Positions 24,638 to 33,425 of a DNA stretch of 64,000 nucleotides are shown one piece after another. A program made the translations under genes and the position numbers. This DNA is from JAGVSZ01 sp035456405 (GTDB taxonomy: Bacteria; Pseudomonadota; Gammaproteobacteria; Burkholderiales; SG8-39). The stretch spans positions 62,001 through 126,000 of the forward strand of contig DATIDG010000083.1 in the NCBI GenBank assembly GCA_035456405.1, in the 5' to 3' direction. The number at the start of each line of letters is the position of its first letter. The stretch's first letter is position 1. A model generated the notes under the pieces. It was not told the origin of the DNA. It did not search any database and saw only the letters and a list, made by a program, of their open reading frames with translations.

Positions 24638-26296
24638 ATGTCGAGCCCTTCCACTGCCGCCGCGCCCGGCGCGCTCGGCGCCCTCTGGCGCTGGATCGAC
24701 CGCAATTTCCTCGAGTTGGGCCGCGAGATGCGGCTCTCGTACCTGCCGCCGTTGATGGTGTACATCGCGGCGGGGATCTCCGGTCTCACCGGCATCGTCG
24801 GCACCTTCTTCGTCAAGGAGTACCTCGGCCTCTCCGCCGAGTTCCTTGCCGCGCTCGGGTTCTGGGCCGGGATTCCGTGGGCGTTGAAAATGCCGCTCGG
24901 ACATCTCGTCGACCTCATCTGGAAGCACAAGGCCGGCCTCGTCTACCTCGGGGCATCGCTCATCGCGACGGGCCTCGCGATCATGATCGGCCTGCTCGCC
25001 GACCGGGCAGCGATGGAGCGCGTGATGGACGCGGACGCCTGGTTCGTGCTCGCGGCGCTGCTGTCCCCGATCGGCTACGTGCTGCAGGACGTGGTCGCCG
25101 ACGCGATGACGGTGGAGGCGGTGCCGCGGTTCGACGAGGAGGGCCGGTCGATACCGGAGGACGAGCGCAAGCTCATGCACACCACGATGCAGACGCTCGG
25201 CCGCGTCGCGATCATCGGCGGCACGGTGCTCGTGGCGGGCGCGAACGTCTGGCTCTTCCGCGACGCCGAGCAGATGCCCGAGGCCGGGAAGGTCGCGACC
25301 TACCTCTTCGTGTACAAGCTCGCGCTGGTGATCCCGGTCGTTTCCATGCTCGGCGTGCTGCTCGCCGGGTTCATCCGGCGGCGCGACGCGCACCGGCTCG
25401 CCGCCAAAGGACACGACGCGGCACGCATCGAGGCGATGCTCGACCCGCACCAGGGCCGCCCGCCGATCAACTGGTGGATCCTGGGCGGCGGCCTCGCGTT
25501 CGCGGTCGTCAGCTTGAGCGTGGGCCTCGGCAAGGTCCCGGCCGCGCAGGAGATCGTCTTCGGCGCTTCGATGGCGATCATCCTCGTCCTGATGTGGAAG
25601 CTCGTGCGCGAGCTCGACCCGACGTCGCGCGCGACGCTGGTCGGCACCGCGCTCGTCGTCTTCGTGTTCCGCGCGTTGCCCGGACCGGGCGCCGGCTCCA
25701 CCTGGTGGATGATCGACGTCCTCAAGTTCGACCAGCAGTTCCTCGCCAAGCTGTCGCTCATCACGAGCTGGTTCACGCTGCTCGGGCTGTTCCTGTTCCG
25801 GCGCTTCATGGCGGAGCGGTCGATCGCCTACATCGTCGGTTTTCTCACGATCGTCGGGACGGTCCTCGCGCTGCCGATCGTCGGTATGTACTTCGGCCTG
25901 CACGAATGGACGGCGCGGCACACCGGCGGCGTGGTGGACGCCCGCTTCATCGCGCTCTTCGACACCGCGCTCGAGTCGCCGCTCGGGCAGGTCGCAATGG
26001 TGCCGATGCTCGCGTGGATCGCGCGCTCGGCGCCGGACAAGCTCAAGGCCACCTACTTCGCGGTGATGGCCTCGTTCACCAACCTCGCGCTCTCGGCGGC
26101 GCAGCTCGGCACGAAGTACCTGAACCAGATCTACATCGTCACGCGCGAGGTGAAGGACGCGGCCACCGGCGCCGTCAAGGTGCCCGCCGACTACAGCCAG
26201 CTCGGCGACCTGCTGATCCTGTCCACGGTGCTCGGGTTCATTCTGCCGCTCGCGGCGATCCTGTTCGTCAAGTCGACCCGCTTCCGGAGCGCGTAA
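24638..26296 (+). CDS. MFS / folate-biopterin (BT1)-like transporter
   Basis: A 552-residue integral membrane protein with about 12 helices. FFVKEYLGLSAEFLAALGFW, PWALKMPLGHLVDLIW and SPIGYVLQDVVADAMTVEAV resemble BT1-type carriers. A long loop around residues 165-190 (RFDEEGRSIPEDERK) is unusual. Substrate unknown; BT1 relatives carry pteridines, but this distant member should be called only MFS-like. The gene ends eight bases before the second purine-rich repeat. Confidence 0.7.
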   Translation: MSSPSTAAAPGALGALWRWIDRNFLELGREMRLSYLPPLMVYIAAGISGLTGIVGTFFVKEYLGLSAEFLAALGFWAGIPWALKMPLGHLVDLIWKHKAGLVYLGASLIATGLAIMIGLLADRAAMERVMDADAWFVLAALLSPIGYVLQDVVADAMTVEAVPRFDEEGRSIPEDERKLMHTTMQTLGRVAIIGGTVLVAGANVWLFRDAEQMPEAGKVATYLFVYKLALVIPVVSMLGVLLAGFIRRRDAHRLAAKGHDAARIEAMLDPHQGRPPINWWILGGGLAFAVVSLSVGLGKVPAAQEIVFGASMAIILVLMWKLVRELDPTSRATLVGTALVVFVFRALPGPGAGSTWWMIDVLKFDQQFLAKLSLITSWFTLLGLFLFRRFMAERSIAYIVGFLTIVGTVLALPIVGMYFGLHEWTARHTGGVVDARFIALFDTALESPLGQVAMVPMLAWIARSAPDKLKATYFAVMASFTNLALSAAQLGTKYLNQIYIVTREVKDAATGAVKVPADYSQLGDLLILSTVLGFILPLAAILFVKSTRFRSA

Positions 26297-26303
26297 GGCA
26301 AGG

Positions 26304-26380
26304 CCGCCGCAGAGGACACAGAGAGCACAGAGATAGAATCAAGCCCTCTACTCTGGCCTCTGAGACCTCTGTGGCTGCAG
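26304..26380. repeat. Purine-rich inverted repeat element, copy 2
   Basis: Left arm GCCGCAGAGGACACAGAGAG at 26306-26325 and beyond, right arm at 26351-26380 (CTCTGGCCTC...CTGTGGCTGCAG) in near reverse complement. With one base gap the left arm aligns closely to ACCGCAAAGGCGCAGAGAGC at 19767. The probable GTG start of the ABC exporter (26371) lies inside the right arm. Confidence 0.6.
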
Positions 26381-28173
26381 TGTCTTCCGCCGATCGGCCC
26401 AAGGGCCGCGACCTCCGCCAGCTCGCGCGGCTGGCCGGATTCGCCGCGCCCCACAAGTGGCGCATCGCGGCGGCGCTCACCGCGCTCGTCGTCGCGGCCG
26501 GCGCTGTACTCGCGCTCGGCCAGGGCCTGAAGTCGGTCATCGACTCCGGGTTCGGCAGCCGGAATCCGCAGGAGCTCGACACCGCGCTGATTGCTTTCGT
26601 CGCGATCGCGGTGGTGATGGCGGTGGCGAGCTACCTGCGCTTCTTCCTGATGATGACGACCGGCGAGCGCGTTATCACCGACATCCGGACCGCGGTGTTC
26701 GGGCAGTGCCTCCGCCAGCCGCCAGCCTTCTTCGAGTCGCGCCAGACCGGCGAGATCGTCTCGCGACTCACCAACGACGTGACGCTGATCGAGAGCGTGA
26801 TCGGGTGGGGGCTGTCGATGTTCCTGCGCAACCTCCTGATGATGATCGGCGCGACCGCGCTGCTGGTCGTCACCAGCCCGAAGCTCGCCGCGCTGACGCT
26901 CGTCGGGACGGCGGTCGCGCTCGCGCCCGCGCTCTTCCTGGGGCGGCGGGTGCGGCGCCTCGCGCGCACGAACCAGGACCGGATCGCCGACGTCGCGGCG
27001 TACATCGACGAGGCCCTGCACGAGGTGCGCACCGTGCAAGCTTACGTGCATGAGGCGGAGGACAGGCGCGGCTTCGGCGAGCGCGCCGAAGCGGCGTACG
27101 ACACGGCGGTCGCGCGCATCCGGCACCGCGGCGTTCTCTTCGCGTCGGTGCTGCTCACCGCGTTCTGCGGCATCGGCTTCATTCTCTGGATCGGCGGCCA
27201 CGACGTGTTCGCCGGGCGGATCTCGGCCGGGCAGCTGTCCGCGTTCGTGTTCTATGCCGCGATCGTCGGCAGTGGCGCGGGCACCCTCTCGGAGGTGTGG
27301 GGCGACCTGCAGCGCGCGGCGGGCGCGACCGAGCGCCTGATGGAGCTGCTCGCAGAGGAGCCGGCGATCGAATCGCCGCCGGCACCGCAGCCGTTGCCGC
27401 GACCGCCGCGCGGCGAGGTGCGCCTCGAGCGCGTGACGTTCGCGTACCCCTCGCGGCGCGACTCGCCCGCGCTCCTCGATCTCACGCTTCCGGTCGCCCC
27501 GGGGGAGAAGGTGGCGCTCGTCGGGCCATCCGGCGCGGGCAAGACCACGGTCTTCCAGCTGCTCATGCGCTTCTACGACCCGGACGCCGGGGCGGTGCTG
27601 GTCGACGGCGTCGACGCACGCCGCGCCGACCTCGCGGAGCTGCGCCGGCGCTTCGCGCTCGTGCCGCAGGAGCCGGTGATCTTCGGCGCGAGCGTCGCCG
27701 AGAACGTCCGCTATGCGCGGCCCGACGCAGCGGACGGGGACGTGCGCGCGGCGTGCGAGGCGGCGTTCGCGCTCGAGTTCGTCGAGGGCCTGCCGCAGGG
27801 CTTCGACACCTTTCTCGGCGAGCGCGGCGTGCGGCTCTCCGGTGGGCAGCGCCAGCGGCTGTCGATCGCGCGGGCGCTGCTCGCCGACCGCCCGGTCCTG
27901 CTGCTCGACGAGGCGACCAGCTCGCTCGACGCGGAGAGCGAACGTGCCGTGCAGCTCGCGCTCGAGCGGCTCATGCGCGGACGCACCACCCTCGTCATCG
28001 CGCACCGGCTCGCCACGGTGCAGAACGCGGACCGCATCGTCGTGATGGATCACGGCCGCGTCGTCGCCACCGGCACGCACGCCGAGCTGGTGCGACAGGG
28101 CGGGCTCTACGCGCGCCTCGCCGAACTGCAGTTCCTGGGCAGTGGCGCCGAGCCCCTGAGCGCCGCGGCGTGA
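26371..28173 (+). CDS. ABC exporter, MsbA-like fused membrane/ATPase protein
   Basis: From the GTG at 26371 this is 600 residues: a six-helix transmembrane domain (residues about 30-310), then an ATPase domain with Walker A GPSGAGKTT (near residue 388), signature LSGGQRQRLSIARALL and Walker B VLLLDEATS. It is a half-transporter that acts as a homodimer, exporting lipid or hydrophobic compounds by family precedent. A second GTG at 26380 is an alternative start. It overlaps the next gene by four bases (GTGA). Confidence 0.88.
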   Translation: MAAVSSADRPKGRDLRQLARLAGFAAPHKWRIAAALTALVVAAGAVLALGQGLKSVIDSGFGSRNPQELDTALIAFVAIAVVMAVASYLRFFLMMTTGERVITDIRTAVFGQCLRQPPAFFESRQTGEIVSRLTNDVTLIESVIGWGLSMFLRNLLMMIGATALLVVTSPKLAALTLVGTAVALAPALFLGRRVRRLARTNQDRIADVAAYIDEALHEVRTVQAYVHEAEDRRGFGERAEAAYDTAVARIRHRGVLFASVLLTAFCGIGFILWIGGHDVFAGRISAGQLSAFVFYAAIVGSGAGTLSEVWGDLQRAAGATERLMELLAEEPAIESPPAPQPLPRPPRGEVRLERVTFAYPSRRDSPALLDLTLPVAPGEKVALVGPSGAGKTTVFQLLMRFYDPDAGAVLVDGVDARRADLAELRRRFALVPQEPVIFGASVAENVRYARPDAADGDVRAACEAAFALEFVEGLPQGFDTFLGERGVRLSGGQRQRLSIARALLADRPVLLLDEATSSLDAESERAVQLALERLMRGRTTLVIAHRLATVQNADRIVVMDHGRVVATGTHAELVRQGGLYARLAELQFLGSGAEPLSAAA

Positions 28174-29669
28174 AAGCGCTGCTCGCGCTCGGCGCAGCGC
28201 TCGCCGCCTCGATCGCAGGCGCCCAGGACGGCACGCTCAAGGTCGGCTCGAAGCGCTTCACCGAAAGCTACATCCTCGGCGAGATCGTGCGCGAGACCGC
28301 GGTGCGTGCCGGCGTGCGCGCGGAGCACAAGCCCGGCCTCGGTAACACCGGTATCGTTTTCGCGGCACTCAAGGGCGGCGCGATCGACGTCTACCCCGAG
28401 TACACCGGCACGATTGCGCGCGAGATCCTCAAGCTCGACGGCAGCGTGCCGCTCGACGAGATCAATCGGCGCCTCGCGCCGATGGGCTTCGGTGTCGCCG
28501 CGCCGCTCGGCTTCAACAACACTTACGCGCTCGCGATGCGCGAGGGCGAGGCCGCGAAGCTCGGCATTCGCACCATCTCCGACCTCGCGCGGCACCCGAC
28601 CCTGCGTCTCGGGCTGACGCAGGAGTTCATCGGGCGCGCCGACGGCTGGCCGGGGCTCAAGGCGGCGTACGGCCTGCCGTTCGCCACGCCGACCGGAATC
28701 GATCACGGCCTCGCCTACGACGCGCTCGCGTCGGGGAACATCGACGTAAAGGACATCTATTCGACCGACGCGAAGATCGAGCGCTTCGGCTTGCGCGTGC
28801 TCGAGGACGACCGCGGCTTCTTCCCGAAGTACGACGCGGTGCTGCTGCATCGCCTCGACCTGCCCCAGCGCTTTCCCGGCGCATGGAAGGCGTTGCTCGC
28901 TCTGGAAGGCCGCATCGACGCTCGGCGCATGATCAGGCTGAACGCAGCGGCGGAGCTGGAGGGGCGCTCGTTCGAACAGGCGGCGGCGCTGTTCTTCGAC
29001 GCCGGGCGGCCCGCCGTCGCGTCGAAGCGGAGCTTCGCGGGCACGTTGTTCGGGCCGGACTTCTGGCGCCTCACGCTCGAGCACCTCGTACTGGTCGCCG
29101 TGTCGCTCGCCGCAGCGGTGCTGATCGGCGTGCCGCTCGGCGTCGTCGCGGCGAAGGTGCGTGCCGCGGGGCAACCGATCCTGGCGGCGGTCGGCGTGAT
29201 CCAGACCATCCCCTCGCTTGCGTTGCTCGCGTTCCTGATCGCCGCGCTGGGGCGCATCGGGACGGTGCCGGCGCTCGTCGCGCTGTTCCTCTACGCGCTG
29301 CTGCCGATCGTGCGGAACACGCATGCCGGCATCGAAAGCATCGGTCCCGGCATGCGCCAGGCAGCGCTTGCGCTCGGGTTGCGCGCGCGCGACCGGATGC
29401 TCAGCGTGGAGCTGCCGCTCGCGACGCCGACCATCCTCGCCGGCGTGAAGACCTCGGCAGTGATCAATGTCGGCACCGCCACGATCGCGGCGTTCATCGG
29501 TGCGGGCGGATACGGCGAGCGCATCGTGCAAGGCCTCGCGCTCAACGACCACGCCACCCTCATCGCCGGGGCGCTGCCGGCCGCGGCGCTGGCGTTGCTC
29601 GTGCAGGGCGCGTTCGAGCTCTTGGAGCGCAGGCTCGGTTGGCAGCACCGGAGCGGTCCGCGCGCGTAG
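28170..29669 (+). CDS. Fused osmoprotectant binding protein-permease (OpuC/ProWX type)
   Basis: The 499-residue protein has a signal peptide, then a quaternary-amine binding domain (LKVGSKRFTESYILGEIVRE, GGAIDVYPEYTGTI, YDALASGNIDVKDIYSTDAK). A permease domain follows from about residue 300, with the EAA-like loop AALALGLRARDRMLSVELPL and INVGTATIAAFIGAGGYGE. The binding domain precedes the permease. The GTG start overlaps the exporter stop. No dedicated ATPase (OpuCA-like) lies next to it, so it must share one encoded elsewhere. Likely substrates are glycine betaine, choline or similar. Confidence 0.85.
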   Translation: MKALLALGAALAASIAGAQDGTLKVGSKRFTESYILGEIVRETAVRAGVRAEHKPGLGNTGIVFAALKGGAIDVYPEYTGTIAREILKLDGSVPLDEINRRLAPMGFGVAAPLGFNNTYALAMREGEAAKLGIRTISDLARHPTLRLGLTQEFIGRADGWPGLKAAYGLPFATPTGIDHGLAYDALASGNIDVKDIYSTDAKIERFGLRVLEDDRGFFPKYDAVLLHRLDLPQRFPGAWKALLALEGRIDARRMIRLNAAAELEGRSFEQAAALFFDAGRPAVASKRSFAGTLFGPDFWRLTLEHLVLVAVSLAAAVLIGVPLGVVAAKVRAAGQPILAAVGVIQTIPSLALLAFLIAALGRIGTVPALVALFLYALLPIVRNTHAGIESIGPGMRQAALALGLRARDRMLSVELPLATPTILAGVKTSAVINVGTATIAAFIGAGGYGERIVQGLALNDHATLIAGALPAAALALLVQGAFELLERRLGWQHRSGPRA

Positions 29670-29762
29670 CGCCGCGCCGGGCGGCTGGGGTATCATCCGC
29701 CGCTGCAACGCCGGCCCGACACAACAACACCGCCGGCATTCCGCGAAAAGAGGGGATCCTCC

Positions 29763-30890
29763 ATGCGCATCGGCATTCCCGCCGAGACTCGCCCGGGCGA
29801 AACGCGCGTTGCCGCGACCCCCGAGACGGTCAAGAAGCTCACTGCCGGCGGCAAGCATACCGTCCTCGTGCAGTCGGGCGCGGGCGTCGCCGCCGCCGTG
29901 CCCGACGCGGACTTCCAGGCCGCCGGCGCGACGATCGTCGCGTCGGCCGCGGACGTCTACGCTCAGTCCGACATCGTGCTGAAGGTGCGCGGGCCGGAGG
30001 CGGGCGAGCTCGCGAGCCTCAAGCGCGGCTCGATCCTGATCGGCCTGCTGAATCCCTACGACGACGCCGCAATCGACGCGCTCGCGAAGACCGGCGTGGC
30101 CGGCTTCGCGATGGAGTGGCTGCCGCGCATCACGCGCGCGCAGGCGATGGACGTCCTGTCGTCCCAGGCGAACATCGCCGGCTACAAGGCGGTCATGCTC
30201 GCCGCCAACGAATACGGCCGCTTCATGCCGATGCTGATGACCGCTGCGGGCACGGTGAAGGCCGCTCGCGTGCTCGTCATGGGCGCGGGCGTGGCGGGAC
30301 TGCAGGCGATCGCGACCGCCAAGCGCCTCGGCGCGGTGATCGAGGCCTTCGACGTGCGTCCGGCGGTGAAGGAGCAGGTCGAGTCGCTCGGCGCGAAGTT
30401 CGTCGAGGTCCCGATGACCGACGAGGAGAAGAGACAGGCCGAGACCGCGGGCGGCTACGCCCGCGAGATGAGCGAGGACTACAAGCGTCGCCAGGGCGAG
30501 CTGGTGCACGAGCGTGCCAAGGCCGCCGACATCGTCATCACGACCGCGCTCATCCCCGGCAGGCCGGCGCCGGTCCTGATCCGCGAGGAGACCGTTAAGG
30601 CGATGAAGCCGGGCTCGGTGATCGTGGACCTCGCGGTCGAGCAAGGCGGTAACTGCCCGCTCTCGGAACGCGACAAGATCGTCGTGAAGCACGGCGTGAA
30701 GCTCGTCGGCCTCGCGAACCTGCCCGCGCTGGTCGGCGCGGACGCCTCCAGCCTGTACGCGCGGAACCTCCTCAACTTCCTCAATCTGCTGGTCGACCCG
30801 AAATCGGGCGAGCTGAAGTTGAATCGCGAGGACGAGGTCATCGCCGGCGCGCTGGTATGCATCGACGGACAGGTGGTCAAGAAGGGATGA
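29763..30890 (+). CDS. pntAA: Proton-translocating NAD(P) transhydrogenase, alpha subunit part 1
   Basis: The 375-residue NAD(H)-binding domain I starts MRIGIPAETRPGETRVAATP, contains ARVLVMGAGVAGLQAIATAK (Rossmann motif), and ends before the membrane segment. GAGGGGATCC precedes the ATG. The three-gene split (domain I, small membrane subunit, domain II/III) is common in alpha- and betaproteobacteria. The enzyme uses the proton motive force to make NADPH from NADH. Confidence 0.95.
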   Translation: MRIGIPAETRPGETRVAATPETVKKLTAGGKHTVLVQSGAGVAAAVPDADFQAAGATIVASAADVYAQSDIVLKVRGPEAGELASLKRGSILIGLLNPYDDAAIDALAKTGVAGFAMEWLPRITRAQAMDVLSSQANIAGYKAVMLAANEYGRFMPMLMTAAGTVKAARVLVMGAGVAGLQAIATAKRLGAVIEAFDVRPAVKEQVESLGAKFVEVPMTDEEKRQAETAGGYAREMSEDYKRRQGELVHERAKAADIVITTALIPGRPAPVLIREETVKAMKPGSVIVDLAVEQGGNCPLSERDKIVVKHGVKLVGLANLPALVGADASSLYARNLLNFLNLLVDPKSGELKLNREDEVIAGALVCIDGQVVKKG

Positions 30891-30913
30891 GAGGCACGAG
30901 CGGAGCGAGCGCC

Positions 30914-31225
30914 ATGACAGGAACGATAGATCCCACCGTCGTCAATCTGACCGTTTTCGTGCTGGCGGTCTTCGTCGGGTACCACGTCGTCTGGAACGTG
31001 ACCCCCGCGCTGCACACACCGCTGATGAGCGTCACCAATGCGATTAGCTCGGTGATCATGGTCGGCGCGATCCTCGCCGCCGGCCCCAAGGACATCGACG
31101 CCGGCTCGATCCTCGGGGCGGTCGCGGTGGGCCTGGTGGCGATCAACACCTTCGGGGGCTTCCTGGTGACCAGGCGGATGCTCGAGATGTTCAAGAAGAA
31201 GGGCCCGAAGGCCGGGAAGCACTGA
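30914..31225 (+). CDS. pntAB: Transhydrogenase alpha subunit part 2 (membrane)
   Basis: 103 residues with three transmembrane helices (VVNLTVFVLAVFVGYHVVW, LMSVTNAISSVIMVGAIL, AVAVGLVAINTFGGFLVTRR) and a basic C-terminus. It is the PntA membrane part, located between pntAA and pntB. The start is the ATG at 30914, 23 bases after the pntAA stop. Confidence 0.93.
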   Translation: MTGTIDPTVVNLTVFVLAVFVGYHVVWNVTPALHTPLMSVTNAISSVIMVGAILAAGPKDIDAGSILGAVAVGLVAINTFGGFLVTRRMLEMFKKKGPKAGKH

Positions 31226-31235
31226 GGCCGGAGCC

Positions 31236-32636
31236 ATGACCGCCAGCCAACTCGCGCTCTGGTACCTCGCGGCCAGCGTGCTCTTCATCCTGGCGCTGAG
31301 GGGGCTGTCGCACCCCGAGACCGCGCGCAGGGGCAACCTCTTCGGCATGATCGGCATGTTCATCGCGGTCGTGGTGACGCTCGCCACCACGCAGCGCATC
31401 GAGCTGATCCTGGTGGCCATCCTCATCGGCGGTGCGATCGGGGCGATCGTCGCGCGCCGGGTCGAGATGACGCAGATGCCGGAGCTCGTCGCCGCGATGC
31501 ACTCGCTCGTCGGCATGGGGGCGGTGCTGATCGCCATCGCCGTCGTGAACAACCCCGGGGCGTTCGGCCTGCCGGATCCGATCCCGACCGGCAACAAGCT
31601 CGAGCTCTTCATCGGCACGTTCGTCGGCGCGATCACCTTCTCCGGCTCGGTCATCGCGTTCGGCAAGCTCGCCGGGCTGGGCAAGAAGTTCCGGCTCTTC
31701 TCCAGCGCCCCGGTGGTGTTCAAGGGCCAGCACCTGCTGAATCTCCTCCTGGCGGTCCTGATGATCGGCTTCGGCGTCGCATTCTTCATGGCGGCGAGGG
31801 AGAGCCAGTGGCCGCCGTTCATCGTCATGACCGCGGCTGCCTTCGTGCTCGGCGTGCTGATCATCATCCCGATCGGCGGCGCCGACATGCCGGTGGTGAT
31901 TTCGATGCTGAACAGCTACTCCGGCTGGGCGGCGGCCGGCATCGGCTTCTCGCTCAACAACCCGATGCTGATCATCGCCGGCTCGCTGGTGGGCTCCTCG
32001 GGCGCGATCCTGTCCTACATCATGTGCCGGGCGATGAACCGCTCCTTCTTCAACGTGATCCTGGGCGGATTCGGCGGCGCCGAGGGCGCCGCGGTGGCCG
32101 ACAGCGGGCAGAAGACGGTCAAGTCCGGCTCCGCCGACGACGTCGCCTTCCTTCTGGGCAACGCCGAGAGCGTGGTCATCATCCCGGGGTACGGCCTGGC
32201 AGTGGCGCGCGCCCAGCACGCGGTGAAGGAAATGGCGCAGAAGCTCATCGCCAAGGGCGTGAACGTGAGGTACGCGATCCACCCGGTGGCGGGGCGGATG
32301 CCCGGACACATGAACGTGCTCCTCGCCGAGGCCGAGGTGCCGTACGACCAGGTGTTCGAGATGGAGGACATCAACTCCGACCTCGGGACGACCGACATCG
32401 CCTTCGTGCTCGGCGCGAACGACGTGGTGAACCCGCTCGCCGAGGAGAAGGGCAGCCCGATCTACGGGATGCCGATCATCGAGGCGCACAAGGCGCGCAC
32501 GGTGCTGGTCAACAAGCGCTCGATGGCCGCTGGCTACGCGGGCCTCGACAATCCGCTCTTCTACATGGACCGCACGATGATGGTGTTCGGCGACGCGAAG
32601 AAGGTCGTCGAGGACATCGTGAAGGCGATCGAATGA
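31236..32636 (+). CDS. pntB: Transhydrogenase beta subunit
   Basis: 466 residues: eight or nine membrane helices, then the NADP(H)-binding domain III with VVIIPGYGLAVARAQHAVKE, IHPVAGRMPGHMNVLLAEA and FVLGANDVVNPLAEEKGSPI. Complete relative to the family. It forms the proton channel with PntAB. Ten bases separate it from pntAB, so all three are one operon. Confidence 0.95.
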   Translation: MTASQLALWYLAASVLFILALRGLSHPETARRGNLFGMIGMFIAVVVTLATTQRIELILVAILIGGAIGAIVARRVEMTQMPELVAAMHSLVGMGAVLIAIAVVNNPGAFGLPDPIPTGNKLELFIGTFVGAITFSGSVIAFGKLAGLGKKFRLFSSAPVVFKGQHLLNLLLAVLMIGFGVAFFMAARESQWPPFIVMTAAAFVLGVLIIIPIGGADMPVVISMLNSYSGWAAAGIGFSLNNPMLIIAGSLVGSSGAILSYIMCRAMNRSFFNVILGGFGGAEGAAVADSGQKTVKSGSADDVAFLLGNAESVVIIPGYGLAVARAQHAVKEMAQKLIAKGVNVRYAIHPVAGRMPGHMNVLLAEAEVPYDQVFEMEDINSDLGTTDIAFVLGANDVVNPLAEEKGSPIYGMPIIEAHKARTVLVNKRSMAAGYAGLDNPLFYMDRTMMVFGDAKKVVEDIVKAIE

Positions 32637-32643
32637 CCCGCGA

Positions 32644-33324
32644 ATGACCGTCGGCAACAGCGACGCCGCCCGCAAGGACATCCTCGCCCGCATCCGCGCG
32701 GCGCAGGGGCGCGGGGCATCGAGCCGGCCCTCGCAGGCCGAGATCGACGCGGTGAAGACCTACATCGAGGCCCATCCGCGCGGGCCGCTGCCGGACGTGG
32801 AGGACGACGTCGTCGCGCGGTTCCGGGCGCGCGCCGAGGCGATGCAGAGCACGACCGAGGCGGTCGAGCGCCTCGCCGACGTGCCGGCCGCGGCCGCGCG
32901 CTACCTGGCCGCGAACGGCCTGCCCGGAACGGGGTGCGTGTGGCCCGCGCTCGGGGGGCTCGACTGGGCCGGCGCCGGACTCGCGCTGGAGGCGCGCGGG
33001 GCGGAGGACCGCGACCTCGTGGGCGTGACCGGGGTCTTCGCGGCGCTCGCCGAAACCGGTACGCTAATGGTCGCATCCGGCCCGCAGACTCCGGCGGGGG
33101 TGAGCCTGCTGCCCGAAACGCATATCGCGGTGGTGCCGGTCACGCGCATCGTGAAGCACATGGAGGACGGCTGGGCGCTGGCGCGTGCCGAGCTCGGCGA
33201 GCTGCCGCGCCTAGTGAACTTCATCTCCGGGCCGTCCCGCACGGGGGACATCGACCAGACGATCGTGCTCGGCGCCCACGGGCCCTACCGGGTCCACATG
33301 ATTCTCGTCCGCGCAACGGACTGA
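32644..33324 (+). CDS. LUD-domain protein (LutC/YkgG-like)
   Basis: The 226-residue protein carries the LUD domain: DLVGVTGVFAALAETGTLMV, SLLPETHIAVVPVTRIVKHM and NFISGPSRTGDIDQTIVLGA. In lutABC operons LutC works with LutA and LutB in L-lactate oxidation, but neither partner is here. It lies seven bases after pntB. Redox coupling between an NAD(P)H pool and lactate-type oxidation is a plausible but unproven link. Confidence 0.85.
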   Translation: MTVGNSDAARKDILARIRAAQGRGASSRPSQAEIDAVKTYIEAHPRGPLPDVEDDVVARFRARAEAMQSTTEAVERLADVPAAAARYLAANGLPGTGCVWPALGGLDWAGAGLALEARGAEDRDLVGVTGVFAALAETGTLMVASGPQTPAGVSLLPETHIAVVPVTRIVKHMEDGWALARAELGELPRLVNFISGPSRTGDIDQTIVLGAHGPYRVHMILVRATD

Positions 33325-33425
33325 GCACAACGATTCGGGCCCGCCCGAGGGTCCGCCAGGGAGAACCCGCCGGCCGCGCGCCGGCGTGGAACCGGACGGC
33401 AAGCGAAGCGTCTCCATCAGGAGCC

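Noticed and set aside
24877..26370. Apparent 500-residue N-terminal extension of the ABC exporter
   Set aside because: The part before 26371 overlaps the BT1-like gene in another frame and is Arg/Ala-rich. The exporter's conserved sequence begins at the GTG within the repeat.
28107..30692. Open frame of about 860 codons on the minus strand
   Set aside because: Antisense to the osmoprotectant transporter and pntAA, with the low-complexity make-up of a shadow frame.
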